64,000 nucleotides of DNA. Source: Palaemon carinicauda (taxonomy: Eukaryota; Arthropoda; Malacostraca; Decapoda; Palaemonidae). Each line of letters starts with the position of its first letter. The stretch's first letter is position 1. The notes beneath the pieces are model-generated. The model was not told the DNA's origin, made no database searches, and saw only the letters and a program-made list of their open reading frames with translations. Of the stretch, positions 13,601-25,900 are shown piece by piece. Where the stretch lies: the NCBI RefSeq assembly GCF_036898095.1, contig NC_090744.1, positions 10,994,177 to 11,058,176 of the forward strand, in the 5' to 3' direction. The position numbers and the translations under genes were made by a program.

Positions 13601-14248
13601 GCAGGACCAGGACGAGGAATGCCAGGAGCAGGACCAGGACCAGGACGAGGAGTTGATGGCCAAGGACGAGGACGAGGAATGCCAGGAGCAGGACCAGGAC
13701 CAGGACGAGGAATACCAGGAAGAGGACCAGGACCAGGACGAGGAATTGATGGCCAAGGACGAGGACGAGGAATGCCAGGACGAGGACCAGGACCAGGACG
13801 AGGAGTTGATGGCCAAGGACGAGGACGAGGAATGCCAGGAGCAGGACCAGGACCAGGACAAGGAGTTGATGGCCAAGGACGAGGACGAGGAATGCCAGGA
13901 GCAGGACCAGGACCAGGACGAGGAGTTGATGGCCAAGGACGAGGACGAGGAGTGGCTCCAATACAACCAAATCAATATAGACAACCCAATCAAATTGGGA
14001 GAGGACCAGGACCAGGACCAGGACAACCAAATGCATATGGACAAAATATTCCATTTGGACAACCTCAAGGACGAGGAATGACTCCATATCTTAGATATAA
14101 ACAAAAACCTCTATTCCTTGGACGAGGAATTGATGGCCAAGAACCAGGCCGAGGAAGGGCTCTAAATAAAGGACATGGACAAAGACCTAAAGCTCATGGA
14201 AGAGGAAATGATAGCCAACGACCAGGTCGAAGAATGGCTCCAAATTAA
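1673..14248 (+). CDS. Giant protein kinase with nine tandem collagen-like/prion-like repeats
   Basis: This is a predicted Ser/Thr-type protein kinase of about 4,191 residues in one uninterrupted frame. I start at 1673 because AAAATGG is a good context and the in-frame ATG at 1457 only adds CT-repeat translation. Residues 60-300 carry a glycine loop GEGAFGSV (68-75), Lys88, Glu97, a catalytic loop HNDVKFDN (Asp168, Lys170, Asn173), DLG (191-193) and APK (216-218). All residues needed for phosphotransfer are present, but the usual HRD, DFG and APE read HND, DLG and APK. A coiled coil covers about 365-435. Then come a short diverged repeat, nine near-identical repeats (about 649-3508), an acidic stretch, a basic/hydrophobic helix (about 3707-3746), a poly-Lys run (about 3764-3779), [11 protein letters not shown] repeats and a GPGPGRG tail. 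No signal peptide is seen. Substrate is unknown. Alternatives are a lineage-specific host kinase or a gene captured by or from a large DNA virus; I cannot decide between them. Confidence 0.8.
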   Translation: MASKLINAVSLSAANGFASFVCYNTMSQMWTKSLIHEDWMYPIEYCSVTGLPMYEYEDIWYFVTEALGEGAFGSVHKLGGIFEGYCLKTTTGDTDPEVLNLLQFQHLAVPEVIGITRDKQGIVMSCHQMTLQDWVWEMAPPWEELLPVLIELAEILQSFHDAGYCHNDVKFDNVMVDFPPEGGVPRVTVIDLGLMTPIGFNPFNPQQIPHGCQWFAPKILSGWECGPGTDAFSLAVAINHLVWNNSLVVGEYLNSLLGWYANCYGDEWGCDMETLIAALRVEYYGWYTDEQDNQQWENLTNYDYEQVRYRQGGHDGEFEEGQWKLRILEKERKDKEPMEFYPHIRHKIIKDYLSLKKKEVARSRQPCAQDECEREEMMNRILSLERKVDFVTQENNTLSKENTRLVNLLQQKEEVFKEKTKKIEKELEREKRRHGWWDLGWAGNSGFTGSDLGRMVEFGWNERGYFERRKMNMDGRKMDNRYHYGQQGYPAPTVRGPAPHPRGPAPHPRGPAPDPRGPAPHPRGPAPNPRGPAPHPRGPAPHPRGRTPQQYGPPAQKQLAVKGSVHRCSKEETKRPPLNSWLQKEVVKSDQKNREQMARDPRSESQSLQEKADYKVISKPSGIPASYLPIEKIMDELNNEIVELRKHLYERGYFERRKMNMAGRKMDNRTLEERVSDLEAIQTVFIKDMKNILPYIFNPFKMYKKLFEIIFGLNKKKKGDDKTEKDVPDPYAMQDPYAMQDPYARPYGQAGAGQGPYAGYHYGQQGYPAQPAPRGPPAPWGPPAPRGPPAPRGPPAPRGPPAPWGPPAPRGPPAPRGPPGRPRGPPGPRGPPGPRGPPGRPRGPPGPRGPPGPQGPPGRPRGPRGPAPRPERPQGQWGPPVQKQLAVKRSVHRCSKEETKRPPLNSWLQKEVVKSDQKNREQMARDPRSESQSLQEKADYKVISKPSGIPASYLPIEKIMDELNNEIVELRKHLYERGYFERRKMNMAGRKMDNRTLEERVSDLEAIQTVFIKDMKNILPYIFNPFKMYKKLFEIIFGLNKKKKGDDKTEKDVPDPYAMQDPYAMQDPYARPYGQAGAGQGPYAGYHYGQQGYPAQPAPRGPPAPWGPPAPRGPPAPWGPPAPRGPPAPRGPPGRPRGPPGPRGPPGPRGPPGRPRGPPGPRGPPGPQGPPGRPRGPRGPAPRPERPQGQWGPPVQKQLAVKRSVHRCSKEETKRPPLNSWLQKEVVKSDQKNREQMARDPRSESQSLQEKADYKVISKPSGIPASYLPIEKIMDELNNEIVELRKHLYERGYFERRKMNMAGRKMDNRTLEERVSDLEAIQTVFIKDMKNILPYIFNPFKMYKKLFEIIFGLNKKKKGDDKTEKDVPDPYAMQDPYAMQDPYARPYGQAGAGQGPYAGYHYGQQGYPAQPAPRGPPAPRGPPAPRGPPAPWGPPAPRGPPAPRGPPGRPRGPPGPRGPPGPRGPPGRPRGPPGPRGPPGPQGPPGRPRGPRGPAPRPERPQGQWGPPVQKQLAVKRSVHRCSKEETKRPPLNSWLQKEVVKSDQKNREQMARDPRSESQSLQEKADYKVISKPSGIPASYLPIEKIMDELNNEIVELRKHLYERGYFERRKMNMAGRKMDNRTLEERVSDLEAIQTVFIKDMKNILPYIFNPFKMYKKLFEIIFGLNKKKKGDDKTEKDVPDPYAMQDPYAMQDPYARPYGQAGAGQGPYAGYHYGQQGYPAQPAPRGPPAPWGPPAPRGPPAPWGPPAPRGPPAPRGPPGRPRGPPGPRGPPGPRGPPGRPRGPPGPRGPPGPQGPPGRPRGPRGPAPRPERPQGQWGPPVQKQLAVKRSVHRCSKEETKRPPLNSWLQKEVVKSDQKNREQMARDPRSESQSLQEKADYKVISKPSGIPASYLPIEKIMDELNNEIVELRKHLYERGYFERRKMNMAGRKMDNRTLEERVSDLEAIQTVFIKDMKNILPYIFNPFKMYKKLFEIIFGLNKKKKGDDKTEKDVPDPYAMQDPYAMQDPYARPYGQAGAGQGPYAGYHYGQQGYPAQPAPRGPPAPWGPPAPRGPPAPWGPPAPRGPPAPRGPPGRPRGPPGPRGPPGPRGPPGRPRGPPGPRGPPGPQGPPGRPRGPRGPAPRPERPQGQWGPPVQKQLAVKRSVHRCSKEETKRPPLNSWLQKEVVKSDQKNREQMARDPRSESQSLQEKADYKVISKPSGIPASYLPIEKIMDELNNEIVELRKHLYERGYFERRKMNMAGRKMDNRTLEERVSDLEAIQTVFIKDMKNILPYIFNPFKMYKKLFEIIFGLNKKKKGDDKTEKDVPDPYAMQDPYAMQDPYAMQDPYARPYGQAGAGQGPYAGYHYGQQGYPAQPAPRGPPAPWGPPAPRGPPAPWGPPAPRGPPAPRGPPGRPRGPPGPRGPPGPRGPPGRPRGPPGPRGPPGPQGPPGRPRGPRGPAPRPERPQGQWGPPVQKQLAVKRSVHRCSKEETKRPPLNSWLQKEVVKSDQKNREQMARDPRSESQSLQEKADYKVISKPSGIPASYLPIEKIMDELNNEIVELRKHLYERGYFERRKMNMAGRKMDNRTLEERVSDLEAIQTVFIKDMKNILPYIFNPFKMYKKLFEIIFGLNKKKKGDDKTEKDVPDPYAMQDPYAMQDPYARPYGQAGAGQGPYAGYHYGQQGYPAQPAPRGPPAPRGPPAPRGPPAPWGPPAPWGPPAPRGPPGRPRGPPGPRGPPGPRGPPGRPRGPPGPRGPPGPQGPPGRPRGPRGPAPRPERPQGQWGPPVQKQLAVKRSVHRCSKEETKRPPLNSWLQKEVVKSDQKNREQMARDPRSESQSLQEKADYKVISKPSGIPASYLPIEKIMDELNNEIVELRKHLYERGYFERRKMNMAGRKMDNRTLEERVSDLEAIQTVFIKDMKNILPYIFNPFKMYKKLFEIIFGLNKKKKGDDKTEKDVPDPYAMQDPYAMQDPYARPYGQAGAGQGPYAGYHYGQQGYPAQPAPRGPPAPWGPPAPRGPPAPRGPPAPRGPPAPWGPPAPRGPPAPRGPPGRPRGPPGPRGPPGPRGPPGRPRGPPGPRGPPGPQGPPGRPRGPRGPAPRPERPQGQWGPPVQKQLAVKRSVHRCSKEETKRPPLNSWLQKEVVKSDQKNREQMARDPRSESQSLQEKADYKVISKPSGIPASYLPIEKIMDELNNEIVELRKHLYERGYFERRKMNMAGRKMDNRTLEERVSDLEAIQTVFIKDMKNILPYIFNPFKMYKKLFEIIFGLNKKKKGDDKTEKDVPDPYAMQDPYAMQDPYAMQDPYARPYGQAGAGQGPYAGYHYGQQGYPAQPAPRGPPAPWGPPAPRGPPAPWGPPAPRGPPAPRGPPGRPRGPPGPRGPPGPRGPPGRPRGPPGPRGPPGPQGPPGRPRGPRGPAPRPERPQGQWGPPVQKQLAVKRSVHRCSKEETKRPPLNSWLQKEVVKSDQKNREQMARDPRSESQSLQEKADYKVISKPSGIPASYLPIEKIMDELNNKIEELRQHLYKKKNEEKEEEEEEEEEQVEEEVKEDDSLDEEIKEESVADLIEETTQVNLTSDDVDNEKEEKDYRQVTADDPIVSLWNGRDPIQEKVESHPERSESLTLQKKTDCELIAKLKEEIFKLKRDLSGTRQMNSLKEGDIKREGKGKCDLTRQIEKLRQDLYQKKTNEEKDDEEENDWTEESIEEGQSTDSSSSICEHSELCTLGLIYSTIYLKQIGILLQLFKRRKLIMKICPCIFKKLKRNITEDAEFGEFGEESGKKKKKNKKKKKKKKKNYESSSTIPKGGVPSAQPYLPEQYGPYEFPPFLEYQDPFQQNPYGPTIPFEQQNPYGPTIPFEQPNPYGPTIPFEQPNPYAQNHPYGQPGNLQGQPGYHEPQGPAIQYGPPGPGPGPGPGPGPGRGRGMPGAGPGPGRGMSGPGPGPGRGMPGAGPGPGRGIDGQGPGRGMPGAGPGPGRGLPGAGAGPGRGMPGAGAGPGRGMPGAGPGPGRGVDGQGRGRGMPGAGPGPGRGIPGRGPGPGRGIDGQGRGRGMPGRGPGPGRGVDGQGRGRGMPGAGPGPGQGVDGQGRGRGMPGAGPGPGRGVDGQGRGRGVAPIQPNQYRQPNQIGRGPGPGPGQPNAYGQNIPFGQPQGRGMTPYLRYKQKPLFLGRGIDGQEPGRGRALNKGHGQRPKAHGRGNDSQRPGRRMAPN
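3052..3619 (+). repeat. Diverged, shortened 'unit 0' of the kinase repeat
   Basis: It begins with the same [10 protein letters not shown] motif as the later units and ends in the same KQLAVK-to-HLYER block. It lacks the central helix and the PYAMQD segment, and its proline-rich part is seven GPAPHPR-type hexads instead of [12 protein letters not shown]. It is either an ancestral short unit or an internal deletion, and it shows which parts of the repeat are separable. Confidence 0.85.
3620..12190 (+). repeat. Nine in-frame tandem repeats, 942/960/978 bp
   Basis: Unit starts (same reference point) are near 3616, 4594, 5536, 6478, 7420, 8362, 9322, 10264 and 11242, so spacings are 978, 942, 942, 942, 942, 960, 942 and 978. 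All are multiples of 3 and 18. Each unit encodes a [12 protein letters not shown] helix, a hydrophobic/basic segment ([22 protein letters not shown] then KKKK), two or three PYAMQD hexads, a YGQ-rich patch, six or eight PAPR/PAPW-GP hexads, Gly-Pro-Pro triplets, a [12 protein letters not shown] block and a helix ending HLYER. Only scattered single-base differences separate units (for example 7072 and 9412). Confidence 0.95.
13130..13965 (+). repeat. C-terminal [11 protein letters not shown] and GPGPGRG coding repeats
   Basis: Three or more copies of an 11-residue [11 protein letters not shown] repeat lie at 13130-13240. About 70 short Gly/Pro/Arg repeats ([26 protein letters not shown]) follow at 13333-13965, built on an AGGACCAGGACCAGGACG-type DNA repeat. 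Arg-Gly content resembles RGG-type low-complexity domains, which commonly bind nucleic acid or phase separate; that role here is inference. Confidence 0.9.
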
Positions 14249-14445
14249 GGACATGGACAAAGACCTAAAGCTCATGGATAATATCAGACGATGCGAATAT
14301 TATTAGGATTTAAAAGTTTTGGGTGTCTAGTGTTAGTGTATAGAGAAGGATAGTGTTAGAGCGTAAAGAAGGATAAAGGAGCAGCCCTGTGGAAATATGA
14401 AAGTGAGAAGGAACACTAAGAAAAGGTCCTTTGACCTGACTGACT

Positions 14446-15475
14446 ACCCACCTTGAAGGGTGCTTGGATGGAAGGCCCAGCTTGAGGAATGCAATGCTTA
14501 ACTCTCCAGCTTGGATGATGCTTGGAATAATCTGGAGGATTGGTGCTGCAGAGGGAAGAAACCTGGCTGAGTTTAGTATGCTATGTACCTTGATGGGGTG
14601 TACAGGACCTTTGTCAAGTGTACAAATGGTCGGATATCTAGATCTATTCCTTTGGATACCAACCTTCGGGTGGTTCTGGGGGCATAATCTAGAAGACTGG
14701 CTATGCAGAGGGATGAAGCTGGGATTCTTCTAGTATGCAGACAAGTTCTTGGAGGTTGAACCAAGACATCTTTGGCTGGGAAGAGAAGCTGCATCTTTTG
14801 GAGGTAATCCTTCATCAGTCCAAATTTTTAGGAGCTCGCAGCTGTGGATCATCAAATAGCAGGAGCAGAAGATAGTAACAGCTAGCAAAAGTTAGCAGCA
14901 GTAGCAGAACTAGCAGCAATGGGAAAGCAACGGTTAGCAGTAGCTAGCAGCAGTCGCAGCTGAAGTTAGCAGCAGTATGCAGCAGACGTTAGCAGAAGCA
15001 GCTAGCAGCAGCTAGGAGCAACAGCAAGCAGCATGTGCTAGCAGCAGCAGCTTGCAGCAGCAATAGTTGCAGTAGTGAGCGGCTGCAGCAGAAGCAAGCA
15101 GCAGCTACAGCAGGCTGCAGAAGAAGCAGCAGCTAGCAAAAGCAGCAGCAGCTACCAAAGTAGCAGCAGCTGCAGCTAGCAAAAGCAGCTGAAGCAGCAG
15201 TCTGCAGAAGCAGCAGTAAGCAGCAGCAGCAGCCGCAAGCAAGAGCAGCAGTAGCAGCAGCAAGCAGCAGCACTAGCAACAGCAGCTTGCAGTAGCAAAT
15301 AGCAGCAGCTAGTAGCCGAAAGCAACGTTGCAGCATACAACAGCTAGCAATAGCAGAGACTGCAGCTAGCAGCAGCAGTAATTAGCAGCTACAATTGATA
15401 GTAGCTAACAGCATCAGTTATGAGAGAGAGCAGAATCTGCCAACAGCTGGGGGTCGTGAGAAACACCAGGAACAG
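14446..15475. repeat. Duplicated ~1-kb block, copy 1 (AGC-rich 3' half)
   Basis: This stretch recurs at about 15960-16987, offset 1,512 bp, with near identity from about 14521 on. The 5' part reads like unique sequence and could encode a short peptide (14464-14733) that ends at the same TAG in both copies. The 3' part (14880-15410) is an imperfect AGCAGC/AGCTAGCAGC-rich region. No convincing gene is present. Confidence 0.9.
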
Positions 15476-15577
15476 ATGCAGCAAAAAAAAAAAAAAAAAA
15501 ATGAAAATACTAAAAATTAAAAAAAAAAATTAAAAAAAAGCCAGCAGACAGAGGAGGAAGAGAAGGAGGAGGAGAAG

Positions 15578-15608
<31 letters not shown>

Positions 15609-15800
15609 CAATAAACAAAAAAATGGTGATTATAATATCGCCACCAAAAAAAAAAAAAAATAAAAATGGTGATTATAATATCGCCACCAAAAAGAATAAA
15701 AAATATAAAAAATGGTGATTATAATATCGCCACCAAAAAAAAAAAAAAATGGTGATTACAGTATAATATCGCCACCAAAAAAAAAAATTTATAGGAAAAA
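15476..15800. repeat. Poly-A-rich spacer with four GGTGATTATAATATCGCCACC hairpin-like units
   Basis: Between the two 1-kb copies are several A-runs (15483-15500, 15580-15608, 15643-15660 and others) that separate four copies of an imperfect palindrome GGTGAT..ATCGCCACC, starting near 15625, 15668, 15714 and 15751. The fourth copy carries a short CAGTA insertion. The GGTG/CACC arms can pair. I see no coding potential. Confidence 0.8.
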
Positions 15801-15959
15801 GGGAATAAAATTTGTTTGATTTTCTTTTGGAAAGGAATTTTTTTTTCTTCTGTTTAGTTTTGTTTGGAAAGGAATAATCTTTTTGTTAAGTTTTGTGCTT
15901 CACCCATTCTGGACAGGTTCAGGACATCAGTTTCACTGGAAAGGACATCAGAAACGATT

Positions 15960-16987
15960 AGGCTTGAAGGACGCTTGGATGGACTACCCCCAGCTTAAAG
16001 GACGCAAGGCTAACTTTCCAGCTTGAACGATGCTTGGAATAACCTGGGGGACTGGTGCTGCAGAGGGAAGAAACCTGGCTGAATCTATTATGCTATGTAC
16101 CTTGATGGGGTGTACAGGACCTTTGTCAAGTGTACAAATGGTCGGATATCTAGATCTATTCCTTTGGATACCAACCTTCGGGTGGTTCTGGGGGCATAAT
16201 CTAGAAGACTGGCTATGCAGAGGGATGAAGCTGGGATTCTTCTAGTATGCAGAAAAGTTCTTGGAGGTTGAACCAAGACATCTTTGGCTGGGAAGAGAAG
16301 CTGCATCTTTTGGAGGTAATCCTTCATCAGTCCAAATTTTTAGGAGCTCGCAGCTGTGGATCATCAAATAGCAGGAGCAGAAGATAGTAACAGCTAGCAA
16401 AAGTTAGCAGCAGTAGCAGAACTAGCAGCAATGGGAAAGCAACGGTTAGCAGTAGCTAGCAGCAGTCGCAGCTGAAGTTAGCAGCAGTATGCAGCAGACG
16501 TTAGCAGAAGCAGCTAGCAGCAGCTAGGAGCAACAGCAAGCAGCATGTGCTAGCAGCAGCAGCTTGCAGCAGCAATAGTTGCAGTAGTGAGCGGCTGCAG
16601 CAGAAGCAAGCAGCAGCTACAGCAGGCTGCAGAAGAAGCAGCAGCTAGCAAAAGCAGCAGCAGCTACCAAAGTAGCAGCAGCTGCAGCTAGCAAAAGCAG
16701 CTGAAGCAGCAGTCTGCAGAAGCAGCAGTAAGCAGCAGCAGCAGCCGCAAGCAAGAGCAGCAGTAGCAGCAGCAAGCAGCAGCACTAGCAACAGCAGCTT
16801 GCAGTAGCAAATAGCAGCAGCTAGTAGCCGAAAGCAACGTTGCAGCATACAACAGCTAGCAATAGCAGAGACTGCAGCTAGCAGCAGCAGTAATTAGCAG
16901 CTACAATTGATAGTAGCTAACAGCATCAGTTATGAGAGAGAGCAAAATCTGCCAACAGCTGGGGGTCGTGAGAAACACCAGGAGCAG
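15960..16987. repeat. Duplicated ~1-kb block, copy 2
   Basis: This is a near-identical copy of 14446-15475. It ends at GAGCAGATG directly against the first satellite monomer, whereas copy 1 ends at the same GATG against a poly-A run. The shared boundary suggests the block is a unit with a defined end. Confidence 0.9.
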
Positions 16988-19900
16988 ATGTACAAGGCTA
17001 CATTATAGGATAAAGTACTGGCTCAGTTAGAAGGACCAAAAAGTTGGACAATAGAAGATAATAAGGAAAAAAGAATTTTGTTTTGAGGAGAAAATATCCT
17101 TTGATGTAGAGGTACAAGGCTACATTATAGGATAAAGTACGGACTCAGATAGAAGGACCAAGAAGTTGGACAATAGAAGATAAAAAAGAAAAAAGAATTT
17201 TGTTTTGAGGAGGAAATATCCTTTGATGTAGAGGTACAAGGCAACATTATAGGATAAAGTACGGACTCAGATAGAAGGACCAAATAGTTGGACAATAGAA
17301 GATAATAAGGAAAAAAGAATTTTGTTTTGAGGAGAAAATATCCTTTGATGTAGAGGTACAAGGCTACATTATAGGATAAAGTACGGACTCAGATAGAAGG
17401 ACCAAATAGTTGGACAATAGAAGATAAAAAAGAAAAAAGAATTTTGTTTTGAGGAGGAAATATCCTTTGATGTAGAGGTACAAGGCTACATTATAGGATA
17501 AAGTACGGACTCAGATAGAAGGACTAAATAGTTGGACAATAGAAGATAAAAAAAGAAAAAATAGCTTTGATTTGAAGAGGAAATATCCTTTGATGTAGAG
17601 TTACAAGGCTACATTATAGGATAAAGTACGGACTCAGATAGAAGGACTAAATAGTTGGACAATAGAAGATAAAAAAGTAAAAAGAATTTTGTTTTGAGGA
17701 GGAAATATCCTTTGATGTAGAGGTACAAGGCTACATTATAGGATAAAGTACGGACTCAGATAGAAGGACCAAATAGTTGGACAATAGAAGATAAAAAAGA
17801 CAAAAGAATTTTGTTTTGAGGAGGAAATATCCTTTGATGTAGAGGTACAAGGCTACATTATAGGATAAAGTACGGACTCAGATAGAAGGACCAAAATAGT
17901 TGGACAATAGAAGATAAAAAAGACAAAAGAATTTTGTTTTGAGGAGGAAATATCCTTTGATGTAGAGGTACAAGGCTACATTTTAGGATAAAGTACGGAC
18001 TCAGATAGAAGGACTAAATAGTTGGACAATAGAAGATAATAAAGAAAAAAGAACTTTGTTTTGAGGAGGAAATATCCTTTGATGTAGAGGTACAAGGCTA
18101 CATTATAGGATAAAGTACGGACTCAGATAGAAGGACCAAAATAGTTGGACAATAGAAGATAAAAAAGACAAAAGAATTTTGTTTTGAGGAGGAAATATCC
18201 TTTGATGTGGAGGTACAAGGCTACATTATAGGATAAAGTACGGACTCAGATAGAAGGACCAAATAGTTGGACAATAGAAGATAAAAAAGACAAAAGAATT
18301 TTGTTTTGAGGAGGAAATATCCTTTGATGTAGAGGTACAAGGCTACATTATAGGATAAAGTACGGACTCAGATAGAAGGACCAAAATAGTTGGACAATAG
18401 AAGATAAAAAAGACAAAAGAATTTTGTTTTGAGGAGGAAATATCCTTTGATGTAGAGGTACAAGGCTACATTTTAGGATAAAGTACGGACTCAGATAGAA
18501 GGACTAAATAGTTGGACAATAGAAGATAAAAAAGAAAAAAGAACTTTGTTTTGAGGAGGAAATATCCTTTGATGTAGAGGTACAAGGCTACATTATAGGA
18601 TAAAGTACGGACTCGGATAGAAGGACCAAATAGTTGGACAATAGAAGATAAAAAAGAAAAAAGAACTTTGTTTTGAGGAGGAAATATCCTTTGATGTAGA
18701 GGTACAAGGCTACATTATAGGATAAAGTACGGACTCAGATAGAAGGACCAAGTAGTTGGACAATAGAAGATAAAAAAGAAAAAAGAACTTTGTTTTGAGG
18801 AGGAAATATCCTTTGATGTGGAGGTACAAGGCTACATTATAGGATAAAGTACGGACTCAGATAGAAGGACCAAGTAGTTGGAATATAGAAGATAAAAAAG
18901 AAAAAAGAACTTTGTTTTGAGGAGGAAATATCCTTTGATGTGGAGGTACAAAGCTACATTATATGATAAAGTACTGACTCAGATAGAAGGACTAAATAGT
19001 TGGACAATAGAAGATAAAAAAGAAAAAAGAACTTTGTTTTGAGGAGGAAATATCCTTTGATGTAGAGGTACAAGGCTACATTTTAGGATAAAGTACGGAC
19101 TCAGATAGAAGGACTAAATAGTTGGACAATAGAAGATAAAAAAGAAAAAAGAACTTTGTTTTGAGGAGGAAATATCCTTTGATGTAGAGGTACAAGGCTA
19201 CATTTTAGGATAAAGTACGGACTCAGATAGAAGGACTAAATAGTTGGACAATAGAAGATAATAAAGAAAAAAGAACTTTGTTTTGAGGAGGAAATATCCT
19301 TTGATGTAGAGGTACAAGGCTACATTATAGGATAAAGTACGGACTCAGATAGAAGGACCAAAATAGTTGGACAATAGAAGATAAAAAAGACAAAAGAATT
19401 TTGTTTTGAGGAGGAAATATCCTTTGATGTGGAGGTACAAGGCTACATTATAGGATAAAGTACGGACTCAGATAGAAGGACCAAATAGTTGGACAATAGA
19501 AGATAAAAAAGACAAAAGAATTTTGTTTTGAGGAGGAAATATCCTTTGATGTAGAGGTACAAGGCTACATTATAGGATAAAGTACGGACTCAGATAGAAG
19601 GACCAAAATAGTTGGACAATAGAAGATAAAAAAGACAAAAGAATTTTGTTTTGAGGAGGAAATATCCTTTGATGTAGAGGTACAAGGCTACATTTTAGGA
19701 TAAAGTACGGACTCAGATAGAAGGACTAAATAGTTGGACAATAGAAGATAAAAAAGAAAAAAGAACTTTGTTTTGAGGAGGAAATATCCTTTGATGTAGA
19801 GGTACAAGGCTACATTATAGGATAAAGTACGGACTCGGATAGAAGGACCAAATAGTTGGACAATAGAAGATAAAAAAGAAAAAAGAACTTTGTTTTGAGG

Positions 19901-22900
19901 AGGAAATATCCTTTGATGTAGAGGTACAAGGCTACATTATAGGATAAAGTACGGACTCAGATAGAAGGACCAAGTAGTTGGACAATAGAAGATAAAAAAG
20001 AAAAAAGAACTTTGTTTTGAGGAGGAAATATCCTTTGATGTGGAGGTACAAGGCTACATTATAGGATAAAGTACGGACTCAGATAGAAGGACCAAGTAGT
20101 TGGAATATAGAAGATAAAAAAGAAAAAAGAACTTTGTTTTGAGGAGGAAATATCCTTTGATGTGGAGGTACAAAGCTACATTATATGATAAAGTACTGAC
20201 TCAGATAGAAGGACTAAATAGTTGGACAATAGAAGATAAAAAAGAAAAAAGAACTTTGTTTTGAGGAGGAAATATCCTTTGATGTAGAGGTACAAGGCTA
20301 CATTTTAGGATAAAGTACGGACTCAGATAGAAGGACTAAATAGTTGGACAATAGAAGATAAAAAAGAAAAAAGAACTTTGTTTTGAGGAGGAAATATCCT
20401 TTGATGTAGAGGTACAAGGCTACATTATAGGATAAAGTACGGACTCGGATAGAAGGACCAAATAGTTGGACAATAGAAGATAAAAAAGAAAAAAGAACTT
20501 TGTTTTGAGGAGGAAATATCCTTTGATGTAGAGGTACAAGGCTACATTTTAGGATAAAGTACGGACTCAGATAGAAGGACTAAATAGTTGGACAATAGAA
20601 GATAAAAAAGAAAAAAGAACTTTGTTTTGAGGAGGAAATATCCTTTGATGTAGAGGTACAAGGCTACATTTTAGGATAAAGTACGGACTCAGATAGAAGG
20701 ACTAAATAGTTGGACAATAGAAGATAAAAAAGAAAAAAGAACTTTGTTTTGAGGAGGAAATATCCTTTGATGTAGAGGTACAAGGCTACATTATAGGATA
20801 AAGTACGGACTCAGATAGAAGGACTAAATAGTTGGACTATAGAAGATAAAAAAGAAAAAACAACTTTGTTTTGAAGAGGAAATATCCTTTGATGTAGAGG
20901 TACAAGTCTATATTATAGGATAAAGTACGAGCTCAGTTAGAAGGACAAAATAGTTGGACAATAGAAGATAAAAAAGAAAAAAGAACTTTGTTTTGAACAG
21001 GAAATATCCTTTGATGTAGAGGTACAAGGCTACATTATAGGATAAAGTACGGACTCAGTTAGAAGGACCAAGTAGTTGGACAATAGAAGATAAAAAAAAA
21101 AAAAACTTTGTTTTGAGGAGGAAATATCCTTTGATGTAGAGGTACAATGCTATATTATAGGATAAAGTACTGACTCATTGGGAAGGACCAAGTAGCTGGA
21201 CTAAGGAAGATGAGAAAAAAAAAGAGCTTTGTTTTGAGGAGGAAATATCCTTTGATGTAGAGGTACAAGGCTACATTATAGGATAAAGTACTGACTCATT
21301 GGGAAGGACCAAGTAGCTGGACTAAGGAAGATGAGAAAAAAAAGGAGCTTTGTTTTGAGGAGGAAATATCCTTTGATGTAGAGGTACAAGGCTACATTAT
21401 AGGATAAAGTACTGACTCATTGGGAAGGACCAAGTAGCTGGACTAAGGAAGATGATAAAAAAAAAGGAGCTTTGTTTTGAGGAGGAAATATCCTTTGATG
21501 TAGAGGTACAAGGCTACATTATAGGATAAAGTACGGACTCAGATAGAAGGACTAAATAGTTGGACAATAGAAGATAAAAAAGAAAAAAGAACTTTGTTTT
21601 GAGGAGGAAATATCCTTTGATGTAGAGGTACAAGGCTACATTATAGGATTAAGTACTGACTCAGTGGGAAGGACCAAGTAGCTGGACTAAGGAAGATGAG
21701 AAAAAAAAAAAAGGAACTTTGTTTTGAGGAGGGAATATTCTTTGATGTAGAGGTACAAGGCTACATTATAGGATAAAGTACTGACTCATTGGGAAGGACC
21801 AAGTAGCTGGACTAAGGAAGATGAGAAAAAAAAGGAGCTTTGTTTTGAGGAGGAAATATCCTTTGATGTAGAGGTACAAGGCTACATTATAGGATAAAGT
21901 ACTGACTCATTGGGAAGGACCAAGTAGCTGGACTAAGGAAGATGAGAAAAAAAAGGAACTTTGTTTTGAGGAGGGAATATCCTTTGATGTAGAGGTGCAA
22001 GGCTACATTATAGGATAAAGTACTGACTCATTGGGAAGGACCAAGTAGCTGGACTAAGGAAGATGAGAAAAAAAAGGAGCTTTGTTTTGAAGAGGAAATA
22101 TCCTTTGATGTAGAAGTACAAGGCTACATTATAGGATAAAGTACTGACTCATTGGGAAGGACCAAGTGGCTGGACTAAGGAAGATGAGAAAAAAAAAGGA
22201 ACTTTGTTTTGAGGAGGGAATATCCTTTGATATAGAGGTACAAGGCTACATTATAGGATAAAGTACGGACTCAGTGGGAAGGACCAAGTAGCTGGACTAA
22301 AGAAGATGAAAAAAAAAAGGAGCTTTGTTTTGAGGAGGAAATATCCTTTGATGTAGAGGTACAAGGCTACATTATAGGATAAAGTACGGACTCAGATAGA
22401 AGGACTAAATAGCTGGGCAATAGAAGATAAAAAAGAAAAAACAACTTTGTTTTGAGGAGGAAATATCCTTTGATGCAGAGGTACAAGGCTACATTATAGG
22501 ATAAAGTACTGACTCATAGGGAAGGACCAAGTAGCTGGACTATGGAATATGAGAAAAAAAAAGGAACTTTGTTTTGAGGAGGGAATATCCTTTGATGTAG
22601 AGGTACAAGGCTACATTATAGGATAAAGTACTGACTCATTGGGAAGGACCAAGTAGCTGGACTAAGGAAGATGAGAAAAAAAAAGGAGCTTTGTTTTGAA
22701 GAGGAAATATCCTTTGATGTAGAGGTACAAGGCTACATTATAGGATAAAGTACTGACTCATTGGGAAGGACCAAGTAGCTGGACTAAGGAAGATGAGAAA
22801 AAAAAGGCTTTGTTTTGAGGAGGAAATATCCTTTGATGTAGAGGTACAAGGCTACATTATAGGATAAAGTACTGACTCATTGGGAAGGACCAAGTAGCTG

Positions 22901-25900
22901 GACTAAGGAAGATGAGAAAAAAAAAAGGAACTTTGTTTTGAGGAGGAAATATCCTTTGATGTAGAGGTACAAGGCTACATTATAGGATAAAGTACTGACT
23001 CATTGGGAAGGACCAAGTAGCTGGACTAAGGAAGATGAGAAAAAAAAAAGGAACTTTGTTTTGAGGAGGAAATATCCTTTGATGTAGAGGTACAAGGCTA
23101 TATTATAGGATAAAGTACTGACTCATTGGGAAGGACCAAGTAGCTGGACTAAGGAAGATGAGAAAAAAAAGGAACTTTGTTTTGAGGAGGGAATATCCTT
23201 TGATGTAGAGGTACAAGGCTACATTAGAGGATAAAATACGGACTCAGTGGGAAGGACCAAGTAGCTGGACTAAAGAAGATGAAAAAAAAAGGAGCTTTGT
23301 TTTGAGGAGGAAATATCCTTTGATGTAGAGGTACAAGGCTACATTATAGGATAAAGTACGGACTCAGTGGGAAGGACCAAGTAGCTGGACTAAAGAAGAT
23401 GAAAAAAAAAGGAACTTTGTTTTGAGGAGGAAATATCCTTTGATGTAGAGGTACAAGGCTACATTATAGGATAAAGTACGGACTCAGTGGGAAGGACCAA
23501 GTAGCTGGACTAAAGAAGATGAGAAAAAAAAATGAGCTTTGTTTTGAGGAGGAAATATCCTTTGATGTAGAGGCACAAGGCTACATTATAGGATAAAGTA
23601 CTGACTCAGTGGGAAGGACCAAGTAGCTGGACTAAAGAAGATGAAAAAAAAAAGGAGCTTTGTTTTGAGGAGGAAATATCCTTTGATGTAGAGGTACAAG
23701 GCTACATTATAGGATAAAGTACGGACTCAGTGGGAAGGACCAAGTAGCTGGACTAAAGAAGATGAAAAAAAAAGGAACTTTGTTTTGAGGAGGAAATATC
23801 CTTTGATGTAGAGGTACAAGGCTACATTATAGGATAAAGTACGGACTCAGTGGGAAGGACCAAGTAGCTGGACTAAAGAAGATGAAAAAAAAAGGAGCTT
23901 TGTTTTGAGGAGGAAATATCCTTTGATGTAGAGGTACAAGGCTACATTATAGGATAAAGTACGGACTCAGTGGGAAGGACCAAGTAGCTGGACTAAAGAA
24001 GATGAAAAAAAAAGGAACTTTGTTTTGAGGAGGAAATATCCTTTGATGTAGAGGTACAAGGCTACATTATAGGATAAAGTACGGACTCAGTGGGAAGGAC
24101 CAAGTAGCTGGACTAAAGAAGATGAAAAAAAAAGGAACTTTGTTTTGAGGAGGAAATATCCTTTGATGTAGAGGTACAAGGCTACATTATAGGATAAAGT
24201 ACGGACTCAGTGGGAAGGACCAAGTAGCTGGACTAAGGAAGATGAGAAAAAAAATGAGCTTTGTTTTGAGGAGGAAATATCCTTTGATGTAGAGGTACAA
24301 GGCTACATTATAGGATAAAGTACGGACTCAGATAGAAGGACTAAATAGTTGGACAATAGAAGATAAAAAAGAAAAAAGAACTTTGTTTTGAGGAGGAAAT
24401 ATCCTTTGATGTAGAGGTACAAGGCTACATTATAGGATAAAGTACGGACTCAGATAGAAGGACTAAATAGTTGGACAATAGAAGATAAAAAAGAAAAAAG
24501 AACTTTGTTTTGAGGAGGAAATATCCTTTGATGTGGAGGTACAAGGCTACATTATAGGATAAAGTACGAGCTCAGTTAGAAGGACCAAATAGTTGGACAA
24601 TAGAAGATAAAAAAGAAAAAAGAACTTTGTTTTGAACAGGAAATATCCTTTGATGTAGAGGTACAAGGCTACATTATAGGATAAAGTACGGGCTCAGTTA
24701 GAAGGACCAAGTAGTTGGACAATAGAAGATAAAAAAAAAAAAAACTTTGTTTTGAGGAGGAAATATCCTTTGATGTAGAGGTACAATGCTATATTATAGG
24801 ATAAAGTACTGACTCATTGGGAAGGACCAAGTAGCTGGACTAAGGAAGATGAGAAAAAAAAAGAGCTTTGTTTTGAGGAGGAAATATCCTTTGATGTAGA
24901 GGTACAAGGCTACATTATAGGATAAAGTACTGACTCATTGGGAAGGACCAAGTAGCTGTACTAAGGAAGATGAGAAAAAAAAAAGGAGCATTGTTTTGAG
25001 GAGGGAATATCCTTTGATGTAGAGGTACAAGGCTACATTATAGGATAAAGTACGGACTCAGTTAGAAGGACCAAATAGTTGGACAATAGAAGATAATAAG
25101 GAAAAAAGAATTTTGTTTTGAGGAGGAAATATCCTTTGATGTAGAGGTAAAAGGCTACATTATAGGATAAAGTACGGACTCAGATAGAAGGACTAAATAG
25201 TTGGACAATAGAAGATAAAAAAAATAAAAAAAACTTTGTTTTGAGGAGGAAATATCCTTTGATGTGGAGGTACAAGGCTACATTATAGGATAAAGTACGG
25301 ACTCAGATAGAAGGACTAAATAGTTGGACAATAGAAGATAATAAGGAAAAAAGAATTTTGTTTTGAGGAGGAAATTTCCTTTGATGTAGAGGTACAAGGC
25401 TACATTATAGGATAAAGTACGGACTCAAATAGAAGGACTAAATAGTTGGACAATAGAAGATAAAAAAGAAAAAAGAACTTTGTTTTGAGGAGGAAATATC
25501 CTTTGATGTAGAGGTACAAGGCTACATTATAGGATAAAGTACGGACTCAGATAGAAGGACTAAATAGTTGGACAATAGAAGATAAAAAAGAAAAAAGAAC
25601 TTTGTTTTGAGGAGGAAATATCCTTTGATGTGGAGGTACAAGGCTACATTATAGGATAAAGTACGAGCTCAGTTAGAAGGACCAAATAGTTGGACAATAG
25701 AAGATAAAAAAGAAAAAAGAACTTTGTTTTGAACAGGAAATATCCTTTGATGTAGAGGTACAAGGCTACATTATAGGATAAAGTACGGGCTCAGTTAGAA
25801 GGACCAAGTAGTTGGACAATAGAAGATAAAAAAAAAAAAAACTTTGTTTTGAGGAGGAAATATCCTTTGATGTAGAGGTACAATGCTATATTATAGGATA

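Noticed and set aside
12930..14087. Long alternative frames over the GPGPGRG tail (383, 288 and 224 codons)
   Set aside because: Repeat-driven frames of Gln/Asp/Glu, Leu/Val or Ser/Trp only; the Gly/Pro/Arg frame continues the kinase protein.
1673..14248. Assigning the kinase to an endogenous nimavirus-like insertion
   Set aside because: Large DNA viruses of decapods encode kinases and a collagen-like protein, which makes this worth testing, but no other virus-like gene lies in the window and the flanks are ordinary host repeats.
14464..14733. Possible 89-residue peptide, also present in the second copy (16030-16245)
   Set aside because: The frame is shared only because the DNA is duplicated; no domain, and the start is not conserved between copies.
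15133..15336. Cys/Ala/Leu-rich small protein on the minus strand of the AGC-rich block
   Set aside because: Translation of a degenerate AGC repeat.
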